64,000 nt of DNA from Riptortus pedestris (lineage: Eukaryota > Arthropoda > Insecta > Hemiptera > Alydidae). The stretch lies in assembly GCA_019009955.1 (NCBI GenBank), contig CM032229.1, forward strand, positions 142,995,501 to 143,059,500. The letters run 5' to 3'. The translations under genes and the position numbers were made by a program. Positions 1 through 10,481 of this stretch are shown here, one piece after another; the stretch's first letter is position 1; the number at the start of each line of letters is the position of its first letter. The notes under the pieces are model-generated. The model was not told where the DNA came from, made no database searches, and was given only the letters and a program-made list of their open reading frames with translations.

Positions 1-14
1 TGAAGATGGCTCCT

Positions 15-674
15 TCACATCACCATGTTTAATAGTCCATGAATTACTAGATATTGTAGGATTATGTAAAATCCTATTGTTTGACCTCCCCCACCTACAA
101 CGGACCTGTTCTCTGTAATATCTGTAACATCCATAGCGGTGTCTTTACCAGATGTTAGTTGTTGAAAATACTCCATAGTATCGTAGGGATCTTCTGTAGT
201 CTTGTTAGACAGTCCTGGCTTCTGTGTCGACGATGATAGATGTTGTCTAATTCCTCTTCTTCTATTAAGGCGATCGCTAGCTGTTTCGAAACCTACGCCA
301 CGCTGAAACTGTTGATCTAGTAGTGTAAGCTCTCTGTTACAGTCTTCGGACAATTGTAGTGTAGGCCTCTGATTACGTTGAGCCTCTGAGAAAGAGATAT
401 TATTAGCTCTTGCGTATTTGGCTTGCAAACGTTGACGTGCACCATAAAAAGCTTTACCATAATCTCTACGAGATGTATTACCAGACATACAGGGGTATAA
501 CGGCCGTCCAGCAATCCTATCTATCGCATATTTGCCACTGAGACCAAGTGCGCCTATTCCTGTACAGGCCTCACAGATCAGCCAGTATTGACGCCATCTA
601 TGGCCAGATTTGAGAATAGCATCTGAAAACGCGTCAGCGGATGCAGGGGATCTGTAATCGGACGGGTTTTGCAG
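15..674 (-). pseudogene. Possible endogenous densovirus capsid (VP1-like) fragment
   Basis: This is an open frame of 220 codons with no internal stop, read on the minus strand from 674 to 15. An ATG lies at 488, but the frame stays open 62 codons upstream of it, so the ATG is probably not the true start. The upstream part has a hydrophobic Gly/Ala-rich segment ending in Leu-Tyr-Pro. It is followed by a basic region rich in Arg, Tyr, Ala and Gln, then an acidic Thr/Asp stretch and a run of four glycines. This order recalls the densovirus minor capsid protein downstream of its phospholipase A2 site, where a Gly-rich linker precedes the capsid core. No phospholipase catalytic motif is visible. 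After the glycine run the open frame soon ends, but another minus-strand frame stays open to the window edge, as expected of a frameshifted relic. Family assignment rests on overall pattern, not on a diagnostic motif. Alternatives are another virus-derived or unknown gene. Confidence 0.35.
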
Positions 675-849
675 CTAGTAATATGATGCAGATTGCAGAA
701 AATCAAGATATACGATGTGGAACGAACGGTAAACCTATCGACAGATTTGGCCAGTGATTATTTAATGAGTGAGTTTTTAAGACTCATGTCGTCCGGTCAG
801 TTTTCATTTATATGCAACTAGCTGAGGTACCCGCCGTTTGTGGAATCAT

Positions 850-1077
850 TTTTATTATTATTTATTAACGCCCACTTTTTGCAACTCAGGCTAATTGGGA
901 CGGGTTATCTACAGGTTACCTCCCTTTTCTAGCCAGGATGGGATTTTAGGATGTTATTTAATCAATTTCGTCACTAAATAATTTTCTTTGCCCGGGCGAG
1001 AATCGAACTCGCCACCCTAGGTTTACCATGTGAGATAAAGGTTAACGCTTTAACTCACATGGGTAACCTGAGACCCG
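850..1077 (-). mobile_element. tRNA-derived SINE, near full length
   Basis: The copy reads on the minus strand. A tRNA-like head (about 990-1077) contains a B-box-like GTTCGATTC core. The body matches the other SINE copies here (a motif reading GGCTAGAAAAGGG, then GGTAACCTGTAGATAACC), and it ends in an AAT-rich tail at 850-868. It belongs to the same family as the copies at 29664-29884, 60786-61003, 61675-61900 and 63764-63993. Mobilisation would depend on a LINE. SINEs of this sort have an internal RNA polymerase III promoter. Confidence 0.85.
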
Positions 1078-1159
1078 TGTGATCATTAGAGACGGTGTTT
1101 TTTATACCTATTAAACATAACATACCACATAAAAATACCATACATATTTGTATTATAGG

Positions 1160-1435
1160 AAAGCCTGAATGTATACAGCCAAAGTTACCCTAATAAGAAA
1201 ATAAACTAATTTTGTTGCGTTCATATTTGCCGAAAAAGAAATAGGAAACAAAATATCGTGATTTTTAAATTCAGGATTCTCTGACAATCTCCAATCCAGT
1301 TTTCCCCTAAAAATGTTGGTAGTGTTTATAAGCAAGAAGGGGTTAATACTAGCACTTACGGAGTCCCGTTGAGTACGGTTGTCGTCTTCTGCTATAATCT
1401 TTAGTGTATATCATGTTCATAGTTCATTGCGATAA
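1160..1435 (-). mobile_element. Helitron B fragment (internal part)
   Basis: This stretch matches the internal ~300-bp unit of Helitron B (compare 14870-15180, and 21286-22141 in the same orientation as here). Shared blocks include the stretch resembling AAACGAAATATCG and the GTATATCTCGTTTATA-like stretch. Neither terminus is present, so it is a truncated, diverged relic. Confidence 0.6.
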
Positions 1436-1607
1436 AAAATCAATAAGTCTGGTGTAGGTACTTAGTATCTAGTAACTACGACTTATTGTGTATAACCTTA
1501 AACACTGAAACGGCGCTGTTAGGGAATTGTTCATTGTAATGCCCTATAAAAAAAAAAAATAAATAAATCATATTCAATGATTGTTAAATAAACGCTATGT
1601 ACATCAG

Positions 1608-1652
<45 letters not shown>

Positions 1653-2165
1653 CATACACGTCCTTCACTTGAAAAAGAAGGCAATTTGAAAATTTTCTTT
1701 ACGAATACAACTAATACATCCGATTTCCATATATTTTTCTTAACATTTATGAGTTTTAATCAATTCGCTGATATTAGGTCCTATCACAGTTAAAATTATA
1801 ATTAGAAGTAATTTCAGAACTCCGAGGTGAAGGTTATATATGATTGAAAAATAACACAAGATATATATCATTGTAGCAATAGTAAATTAATTTCATTTAT
1901 TTAATTAATTTAAATACAAGGTTTATTAATTCTCTTCAAATTACAAATTCAGGTAAACCATCGGTTCAAACGCTCTAATACATTCGAAACAAATTAATTC
2001 GCTGTCGTTTAATCAAAATATAATTACTTATATTATAAAAGATATATGAAATTCCAGACTACACACCTTCATATCGGATGTTGATATAATATTAATATAA
2101 TAGCATTAAATATTAATATTCTTATTAAAGGTGAATTTGTTATTACTTACAGATATATTTTAATA

Positions 2166-2166
<1 letters not shown>
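1436..2166. other. AT-rich non-coding stretch with (AT)n
   Basis: A perfect (AT)n tract occupies 1611-1645. Otherwise this is AT-rich sequence with no recognisable gene or repeat terminus. Confidence 0.6.

Positions 2167-2208
<42 letters not shown>
2167..2208. repeat. (CA)n microsatellite
   Basis: An uninterrupted CA dinucleotide tract of 42 bases. Confidence 0.95.
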
Positions 2209-2209
<1 letters not shown>

Positions 2210-2564
2210 GATATATACATTCTTTTTTCAGGCTACACCTGTTATATCCTGATTTCCATTGGAACAAGTTAAGGAATGATCAAGGACTTTCAGTAGTTTC
2301 CCGGAGTGCTCTGCACCAGCCCATCCACTAATAAAGACGTAAGAAGAAATATTTCATTTCTGCCAATAATGGAATGCATGGACCAAATTCCAATCATAGC
2401 CACGGCTTTTATTGTGACACGTTTCCGTAGCCCGTATCCTGTAGAATGTGACTTATGACGATTTGGTCAATATGAACATTCAGACTACAATTTTAATGTA
2501 CGTTTATTCCTTCATCACTGACATGTTGTTTATGTGAATTTAGAGAAGGTGTACGTATACGTAT

Positions 2565-2577
2565 GTGCATGCATGCA

Positions 2578-2625
<48 letters not shown>

Positions 2626-2627
2626 TG
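2565..2627. repeat. (GCAT)n followed by (GT)n
   Basis: Three to four palindromic GCAT units run straight into a long GT tract, a compound simple repeat able to adopt alternative structures. Confidence 0.9.
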
Positions 2628-3126
2628 ATTGATTTTCTTTTTTTTATCACTTTTAAATTAAAAATAATTAATTAAATTTCAATTGTATTATCATTGTTTT
2701 GAGGATAAAATAAAAACCTTTGTTTCACTATGCCGGCCAGAGCATGCAGCAAGATTGTTATATTAATAAATAATAATTTTAATAAATAAATATACATTAA
2801 TCTGTTTTATTTAAATACCCAAAGCGTTTCAAGCCTTCTAGTTCCTTATCAAGAGGTCCTTTCAATCTAAAATTACAATTTCTATTTTTTGTTAATTTAC
2901 TCTTTATTTACTAAAATCCCTTTATTATTCTCTTACCTCCCTTTTGTGTCCAACATCTACTTGCTAAACCTGTATTGCCAAATTTTGTGCACTTTTTCCT
3001 TTAAGATTCACACTCTTACTAAATTTCTTTAACATACATCTACATTGGTTGCATAACAACAATGATTAGGAAGAGTTGACTGGCCAATGTTTAAAACCTT
3101 TATACTGAGGAGGTTACTATCTAGAG

Positions 3127-3754
3127 CAGGTATGGGCTACCTTTGACATGTTGCCGGCCAAACTTTAGTGTGCAAATACGTTCACGGACCGCTTTTAAAA
3201 GTAGCGAATTTTAAAGTAGTGATCATAATTTTTTTAACGATAGATATCAAATATGAAATTATAACGGCAATGTAATTATAATACAGTTTATTAAAATAAC
3301 AAAATGAAATGAAAAAAAAAAATTAATTATAATGTTGTACCTTTTTTTTTTTTTGAAATTATTATTAGTTAAAAAATAATAATTTCAAAAAAAAATAGGT
3401 ACAACATTATAATTAAATCGTAAAATTGGAATTATTACAAACAACGAAAGTTAAATAGCGGCACCGAAATCAATGGGTTTGAATTTGGGAAACTAATCCA
3501 TCGATGCTTGGATGAATTCCACTGATACAAAGACGAAAAGAATTTTCCAAATTACCGTCAGTCAGACTTGTTTGATGTATTAACTTTCTTCAATGAAAAT
3601 AACTGTTCAAATTTATAAGTACTGTCAAACGCACACATCTCTCCTCATCTATCTCACTTGGAGCAAGTAATATAGTATTTTTGCTCAATTGGGTTTTCCA
3701 AATTATCTGGTGGGCCGGATCAAACCTTACCGCGAGCTGGTGGTGCGGGCTATG
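3127..3754. mobile_element. Non-autonomous hAT-type element (MITE)
   Basis: A 628-bp element is flanked by a perfect 8-bp direct repeat, ATCTAGAG (3119-3126 and 3755-3762), the target-site duplication length typical of hAT transposons. The left end begins CAGGTATGGGCTACC. The right end, read inward on the other strand, begins CATAGCCCGCACC, so the terminal inverted repeat is short and imperfect. There is no transposase frame, so it would need a hAT transposase supplied elsewhere. It carries a near-perfect hairpin at 3323-3416. Confidence 0.7.
3323..3416. repeat. 94-bp near-perfect hairpin inside the hAT-type MITE
   Basis: Left arm 3323-3366 and right arm 3375-3416 are reverse complements apart from the length of a T/A run (13 versus 9) and one base. 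They are separated by an 8-base loop. The arms start and end in TTAATTATAATGTTGTACC and its complement. It may be a tiny foldback MITE or a duplication-inversion inside the host element. Confidence 0.85.
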
Positions 3755-3856
3755 ATCTAGAGTATTGATATTAATTTAGTTATTTTTTATTTTGATAAAA
3801 AATAAAATAATGGTTTAAACAGATAAGAAATACATCACAGATACTTGTTCATGTGT

Positions 3857-3860
<4 letters not shown>

Positions 3861-3900
<40 letters not shown>

Positions 3901-3913
3901 ATATTATATATAT
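3861..3913. repeat. (AT)n microsatellite
   Basis: An AT tract with a small interruption near 3896. Confidence 0.95.
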
Positions 3914-4043
3914 AGTCACATATACATATATTTTTTAAAATTTATTACTATTTTAAATTTATGAACTTACATGTTATATACTGGTTGCATTATTTTTGTT
4001 ACTAAACATCCGTTCAAGATGGATATTTGATACAATAAATATA

Positions 4044-4046
<3 letters not shown>

Positions 4047-4093
<47 letters not shown>
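4047..4093. repeat. (AT)n microsatellite
   Basis: An uninterrupted AT tract directly beside the inverted Penelope-like motif at 4125-4305. Confidence 0.95.
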
Positions 4094-4097
<4 letters not shown>

Positions 4098-4124
4098 CTT
4101 GGCAAGGGTGAGCAATAAAAAAAA

Positions 4125-4305
4125 TGTATTTCACGCAAACTTTATTCATACTGCCCTACATGTTTCGTAGCTTAGATAACACCTCTTCAGGGGCTATGGA
4201 TTGTCCGTTCCTCACTGGGGAGGTCTTTGATACTTATCAACGAGCGAACGATTATGTAAGCCTCGAAACATGTAGGTCAGTACGAATAAAGTTTGCAACG
4301 GAAAA
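4125..4305. mobile_element. Inverted pair of a Penelope-like terminal motif
   Basis: The same ~50-bp motif occurs twice, facing itself: on the minus strand at about 4125-4194 and on the plus strand at about 4248-4305. Shared blocks are CGAAACATGTAGG, then CAGTA(T/C)GAATAAAGTTTGC. The same motif lies at 35991-36055, about 430 bp downstream of a Penelope-type GIY-YIG fragment, which is why I assign it to that class. No reverse transcriptase is visible nearby. Confidence 0.45.
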
Positions 4306-4409
4306 AATGATTCTTATTGGTGACTATTGCCATGAAACTGTGAAGAGCATATACAAATTTTGGTTGCAGAATAAGAAGAATATATATTTATATTTTCGGC
4401 TATTATAGA

Positions 4410-5535
4410 CTTTGTGAGATCTTAACCTCTTAGAGATTCGAGATCAGATTTTCGGTTAGTGAGTGTGCCTCCGTAGCCAACAAGTCGGCGTACAACCCCC
4501 GTTAACCAAGGAGGACTAGGAATGAGTTGTCTATAGTAGACTGACGGGCCTCGTTCAATCCGGGAGTATGTGGTCAGTTCATCCTGATTCATCCTGCTGT
4601 TATTCGGGATCAAAGAGAGTCATAATCATTACTCATCCGGTGAGACAGTCCGTTTCACTCATGAGACTCCCGCGATCTCGCTAGTGACTGTTGAATTTAT
4701 GTTATCCTTTGGCCGGGATAGGATCTATACCTCTTTTTACCTGCCAGTAATATACAGACAAAAGAAAACCCTATAATACTTATTTGCAAAATTAAATCAT
4801 GCTACAATACATTCTGATCTAATTCAAGATTACCTCACTTTTCGTTTATGCCTCTTAGCCTAATTTATGATTTTTAATTGTAGTGAACAAAGTCTCACAC
4901 AACACAAATACTCGTAGATATTCACTCAACCAAGCCGCAGGACTAAATGGAATTTGAAGTTTAATTAAATACATGAACTAACAAATGCGTATTTCACATT
5001 GAAAGCAGCTCAAAACAAAGGATAATCTTGATTTAATAACTAGAATAGAAAATCGGCAGTTTGGAAATGGAAACAATCACTTGAGAAACAATGGTTTCCA
5101 ATATAGTTGCCAAAAATAATCAAATAATTATTCTCTGAGCCCCGATTCCTACACATTCATCCAACAGAAATAATAATGGCTCCGCTTCCAAATAGAAATT
5201 ATTCGTCTCGCTAACAAATTATTTCAGGTTCCACTCAATTGCACAAATGTATCGGGATTCCATATTTGAAATGATTATCCAGTAACTTTCTGCCGTGATA
5301 AATAACTCCAAATTTCAGGTATGAACTTCCTTCGGTTTGTGGAAAACGAATTTTAATTTAAATCTGCTTTTATTTATTCTTACAATAATCGCATTTCGCG
5401 GCTGGGGCTATTTAGCGACGAATCAGTTAAATTCCTATAATCACTTTATTTTATTTACGTAAGTATGCTCATTTCTGCAAATATTTTCAGTATTGCCCCA
5501 CATTATAATTTTTTGAAAATGTTATTTTTCAAGTA
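4410..5535. other. No recognisable gene
   Basis: The part at 4420-4700 is noticeably more GC-rich than its surroundings, with short open frames that I do not recognise. The rest is AT-rich and featureless. Confidence 0.5.
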
Positions 5536-5539
5536 GTGT

Positions 5540-5735
5540 TATATACTGGGTACGGTCATGTAGTCGTTCAGTCAAAGAGTATGGTAGGTCTATGTGAGTC
5601 CTTAGGTAGCAGTCAGTAAGTATATGATTTATAGTATGTCTACAATTACAGTGTTGGCAGTAGGGTTCGTCTTCTCCAGTAAATAATTAAGTGTGAGTCA
5701 GTCGTGAGTGGCCAATTCTTAACCTAGTTAAAACT
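5540..5735 (-). pseudogene. LINE ORF2 C-terminal fragment (RNase H tail)
   Basis: On the minus strand the translation has the hallmark end of the RNase H-bearing LINEs (Jockey/I/R1-like). A Gly-His-Ser-Arg-Leu-Thr-His block is followed by a Cys-x2-Cys pair (Tyr-Cys-Gln-His-Cys) and a downstream His-x4-Cys (His-Ile-Leu-Thr-Asp-Cys). An in-frame stop falls just after the first block, so the copy is dead. The upstream catalytic domains are absent. It abuts an (AC)n tract at 5746-5781. Confidence 0.65.
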
Positions 5736-5743
5736 ACCACACC

Positions 5744-5745
<2 letters not shown>

Positions 5746-5789
<44 letters not shown>
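5746..5789. repeat. (AC)n then (AT)n
   Basis: An uninterrupted AC tract that turns into a short AT tract. Confidence 0.95.
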
Positions 5790-8290
5790 GTGATTCGCAT
5801 CTTTGGCGATTTGCATCTTGTACTGCTCCAAGCAAGTCCATATGTCAGAATGTTCCATCAAATCAAATGATATTCCCTTAATTCTTAGTTTAAGGCTTCT
5901 CATCTGTATGTTTCGCATGATGTTTGATGGGGAGCATAAGGAAATCTAAAATATATCAGGTACTAAATGAAGCTTTTTAATAAATAAATTATCTGCCTCT
6001 AGAATGGGGACGAATGAATTTTCCTTACACAATCAATCAAATGTTTCATAAGGATAATTTTTCAAGCAAGAAAACCCATCGATTTCTTTTCATAAAGGAA
6101 ATAAAAATGGAATTCTCTCAATAAGCTTATACTGAAGCTTCTTTATAAGCTGACAAACATCAAACAACCATTTATAAAACTCATTCTACGAAATTCCATC
6201 AAATCAAAGGACAATATCCATTAAAAGAAAATTATGAGTCATAAGTCCGACAATAGCGCACAATCAGAGACTCCAGAACCAATTTATTGAAATGAAGGGG
6301 CATTGAGAGGATGTGGTGGGGGGGGGGAGGGGATTAATGGCGACCGAAAAGTTGATGAAAGAAAATAGAATTCATTCGATTGTAGATTTTGTGGTTCGTG
6401 TAAACTAGTAAGTGGTGTAATCTTTTATTATTAAGGATAGAAGGTGGTTGTGGGAGTGAGGGGTGGATCTGTTGGCTCGGGGAATTATCGATTTCTCAAT
6501 TTATCTATCGACTCTCGACTATAAACACCTAATAATAAATCAGAGGGGGGGCTGCCTTTTGTCACGAACATTAGGGAAATGACCAAGGTTTTCAGCCTCT
6601 TTTCTCTGAGGGGGGGGGGCGAGAAACCCAATTCCAGCTGACTTTTCACCTCTTTCACTCTTTGTCTGCCGCTGTTTTACAATTTTATTGTTATATGGTT
6701 TCCTTTTGTCCGAAGAAAGTACACCTATTGTGACACAAAATAAAAATAAAAAAAATATTTATTTTTACTCTGTAGGGTCATTTTCACTTTCTAAATCACC
6801 GTAAATAAAAAGAAAAAAATATGTTATATGGACACAACATGAGGGCCTTGTAATCCTATTGAATTAAATAAAAAATTGTTTAAGTCCCCCACATTTCAAA
6901 TAATTCATTTGAAAGAGATATTCGAAATTTCCGTCCAAATGCACTAGATCAAAAAGTATAAGGACACGTATTTCATACATCTGTAAAAGTTACAATATAA
7001 ACTCAGTCGAACGTATATATTTCGACGAATATCTCATGCAAAACATTTTTTTTTCTCTCTTCTATTCAATTTATTGATGTATCTTCTACAGCATTAATCG
7101 AATTAATAAGTTAGGCGTACGAGGAAATAAAGAAACAGTTGATTTTGAGAGTAAAGTCTCATTATATTTGTCAAGTAGAATTAGATAGGGATATGTGTCT
7201 ATAATTGTCGTGGTATGATTTGAGTCCCTTAAAAATGATATAAAGTGTGAAGTCATGGTATGATTTGAGTTCATATCTGGAATATGAATCCTAAACTTGT
7301 AAACGGCTCCCCTCATGGAAGTTCTTCACCCCTCCTCGAGGCAAAATGTAATACAGCAATGCTTATCCAATCGATATTTGTATTCGGTCTGATGATTTAA
7401 AGGGGAGTACATCAGGGCGGATATGAGCCGCAGACAGGGGTTCGAAGGCGCTTCGTTACTTACAATTACAATCCACCATCGCCGGTCCGACGGCAGCCAA
7501 AAAAAAAAAAATAAATATGTTGGGGGAATCGCAACCCCCATCTAGCCAGGTTCCGGCCTCGTCGGATTGGTCCCTGGTTTTATTGGTCCGAATTGGGGAT
7601 GATATTTAGATCGAGTTTGTATATCCGGGCCTTCCGATTGGAGGACGCTAACGGGGAATAAGATTGGATGGTGTTGGATGGCCGTCCCCCTGGAGCGAAT
7701 CTTCAATGCAGACAGCCTGGCTCCACCTTACCCCATGAGGTCCGCTCCAATGGATTTGTCTCCTCTCTCTTTCCTAATTATATTTCTATAGTTCCCGGCG
7801 TGCGCCCTATTAGCAGATGAGGATGAGTTTACCCCCCTTGGCGACCTATAGAATTTATCGAAATAGTAAATAATCAGGAAGTTAAGACCTCAGTGGGAGG
7901 TTCTTATATCTACATTCTCCCACTATCCAATTATTAGATTTGAATCAGTACTTAACAGCCTTGTTGGAGGATGATGAATGGCCTCATAAAATTGAGTATA
8001 ATTCATCGTATAACTGGGTTCATTCTTCTTCATAGCTGTCATCGCCAAGCTTTAAAAATATATCATCTACACTGAACACTAGAATTTCAGAAATTCAAAA
8101 TGCAACAGTACATCCTTGCATTATACGTGACAAATGACAGTAAGCTTTAGTTTAAAGTATTACAAATTAAATAAATAAACCAATGTAGTACACATTGCAG
8201 TAGATTTTAACAATGTTTTCTTTTTTGTCCTTCATTGTTGTGACTTGAATATATTACGATACAGATATAAATTCTTGAAAATGTCTGTCT
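5790..8290. other. No defensible gene; G-runs and a GC-rich block
   Basis: Poly-G runs occur near 6320-6340, 6544 and 6610. The block at about 7330-7860 is clearly more GC-rich than the surroundings and contains a 12-base A run near 7500. It looks like a foreign or repeated segment, possibly the end of a retroelement read on the minus strand, but no coding motif can be named. The rest is AT-rich. Confidence 0.4.
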
Positions 8291-8291
8291 G

Positions 8292-8690
8292 ATAAAACAA
8301 GGGTCTGCGTAAACTAAGCAGATTTTCCAAGTGCCTGTAGACACACTACTGATCTCATCTCACCATATATTTTCTATATATGTATAAATAAATTTCCAAT
8401 GAGTAGAAGTTGAGGGTTTATTGAATGCTGAAACACAGAAAGTATGTATACCTCACTTAATATTTAAGTTATCAAAAAATGCACAGAACAACCATTATGG
8501 AACACCAACAGCTAAACAAGATTGGTTATTTAGCATTATTTAATCCGACTCATAATAGTGGAGATATTTTGGATTTTCGAATTCCCTTCCCTCTAAGCTC
8601 CCCTCCCCTCTATTCCTCTTCTGATATCCGCCTTTATGGGGTATGATCTTTAGTGTTGACTGAAACGGTTAAATATAAAGAAAGGTTTAT
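8292..8690 (+). mobile_element. Family A2 repeat, 5' part
   Basis: The copy starts with GGGTCTGCGTAAACTAAGCAG, a variant of the family A left end, and continues with the ATCTCACCATATATTTTCTAT block seen at 13727 and 48686. It then has the internal AATAGTGGAGATATTTT and C-rich segments. It runs into inverted A-type sequence at about 8690-8872 and has no 3' terminus. Non-coding. Confidence 0.5.
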
Positions 8691-8869
8691 AAAATTCAAA
8701 ATATCATCGTTATTATTATTCGGATCATGAAATGTTATAGAGCCAATCTTTAAAATTTGGATTTTCTACAATTGCCTTTTTTATTTTTTCGTAACTCGAG
8801 TAGTAAGCGAGTTATTCGTACATTCTTGTTTTCTACCTTCAGTAACCCACTCCTCCTTCTACATATCAG

Positions 8870-9650
8870 GTTTTAGCAGATTTCCCTTAACCAAACTCGA
8901 AATTTAGTCGTTTTATGTAAAAAGAAAGATCAAGTTCGTTAACGGCTGAAATCGGACCAGTGGGAGGGGGGTTTTGAAGGGAGGATTTTCGAAAATTCGA
9001 AATATCTCCGTTACTATTCGTCGGATCGAAAAATTCTACAGAACAAACCTTATTGAAACTTAAATTTACTATAATATTTGTTATGTAGGTTTATTCTCTA
9101 TCTTGAATATTAACCTAGATATTTGCGTTTTTCTGTTTTCAGCTTTCAGAAAACCCCCTCTTGTTCTATGAACAATACTCTATTATATAAAAAACCACAT
9201 TATTCGAATCTTAAATGCCAAATATTGTATTCATGAGACCTTCATTATATGAGATACATGCAAATATTTCCTGGTAACCCCCCACCCCCTCCCCTTCGTC
9301 TAAAGGTCTTCGACTACTAAACTTTGATTCATTGAGATAACAATTATTGTGGCTTGTTATTAATATCAGTACTAAATATAGTAAATATTTTTCAATAAAA
9401 GTAATATTTTATATTCAGATATATTTCAGTAATTGATTTTATTTCCGGTGTGATGCTGGCAGACCTGTTTGTTTACATTTCAAACGCTTCCCGTCGGCAG
9501 GTTATTGAAATTGACTGAAACATTTCATATTCAGTCCCTTAATATTCAGGTTGGTGTTGTGTTACCAGTATGTAGATTTACGGGTATCTACTACTAAACT
9601 TCGCGAGGGAAATCTGCTTAGTTTACGCAGCCCCTGCGTGACGGTTTTTG
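8870..9650 (-). mobile_element. Family A Helitron/DINE-like repeat
   Basis: Read on the minus strand, the 3' end (AAGGGAAATCTGCTAA) lies at 8873-8890 and the 5' end (CCGTCACGCAGGGGCTGCG) near 9645. The (TA)n tract and the segment next to it have been deleted. The internal order otherwise matches the complete copies at 25376-26242 and 56887-57841. There is no coding capacity. Confidence 0.7.
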
Positions 9651-9660
9651 TTTACATATA

Positions 9661-9760
9661 AGTAGAGAATACATGGTGATATGAGGTTTCAAGTGTTATA
9701 CCAGCACTTCGGAAGTCTGTTTAGTTTACGCAGCCCTTGCTTGAAAGACTTTTTTGAAAC
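9661..9760 (-). mobile_element. Family A2 left-end fragment
   Basis: The minus strand carries AAGGGCTGCGTAAACTAAAC and then a CTCATATCACCATGTATTCTC block, the same A2 start as at 8292 and 13677. Only the first ~100 bases are present, head-to-tail with the A copy before it. Confidence 0.55.
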
Positions 9761-10481
9761 CTATAAGAATAATTTTAGAAACAAGGTTGTTCCTCGGTGG
9801 GATTATATCCTTGCGTTGAGGATTCTAATGAAACACAATCGACCCTATGTAAAATAGCTCGAATCCAAAAATCGACTGCGGCTGAAGGGGCATCAATCCA
9901 TAGGGGAGGCCATAAATTCCATAGAGGTATTGGGAGAGATAGAAGGGATCATTAGGTCCGTAGAGATAGTAAAAGGTAATTCAGGATTGAAACAGTTCAA
10001 TTATACATTCGGCGACGATAAAGACCTGTATCATTCCCTCCAAAGGGGAGGGGCGCTTACTCACTCAAAGTACTCTCTACATTTACAATGTACTAGTCGT
10101 TGCTAGACAGTTGTACTTACCCCTTTTTTTACCCTGAATATTTTAATGTTTTCAGTAATAGACCTCACTTACCATTACTACATACTCACAGAAACCCCTT
10201 CACATGAGAGGCTAATGCTATTAAAAAACCATTATATAAGTGGAACTTAGTTTTTTACTAAAATAGTTATACCATTTTCCAGGCAGCGAGTAAATGTCTA
10301 TTCTTGGGATTAGTTCGATTCTATTTGAATCATAAAACATCACGCTTTTTAATTTTCTATGTAGTCATGACAGAGATAAACTCAAAGTTTTTTTTTTTCT
10401 TTTTTATCGATTCTAACTTACAAGTTATAAATTAATCGTTCTTGAACAAAAAAGACCTTTTTTTTTTTTTTTAACAAACTT
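9761..10481. other. No recognisable feature
   Basis: AT-rich sequence without a recognised repeat end or plausible coding frame. Confidence 0.5.

Noticed and set aside
4047..4149. Short open frames made of repeated Tyr-Ile (also at 21213, 24099, 26969, 34890, 36037, 36074 and 49937)
   Set aside because: They are translations of (TA)n tracts and carry no coding signal.
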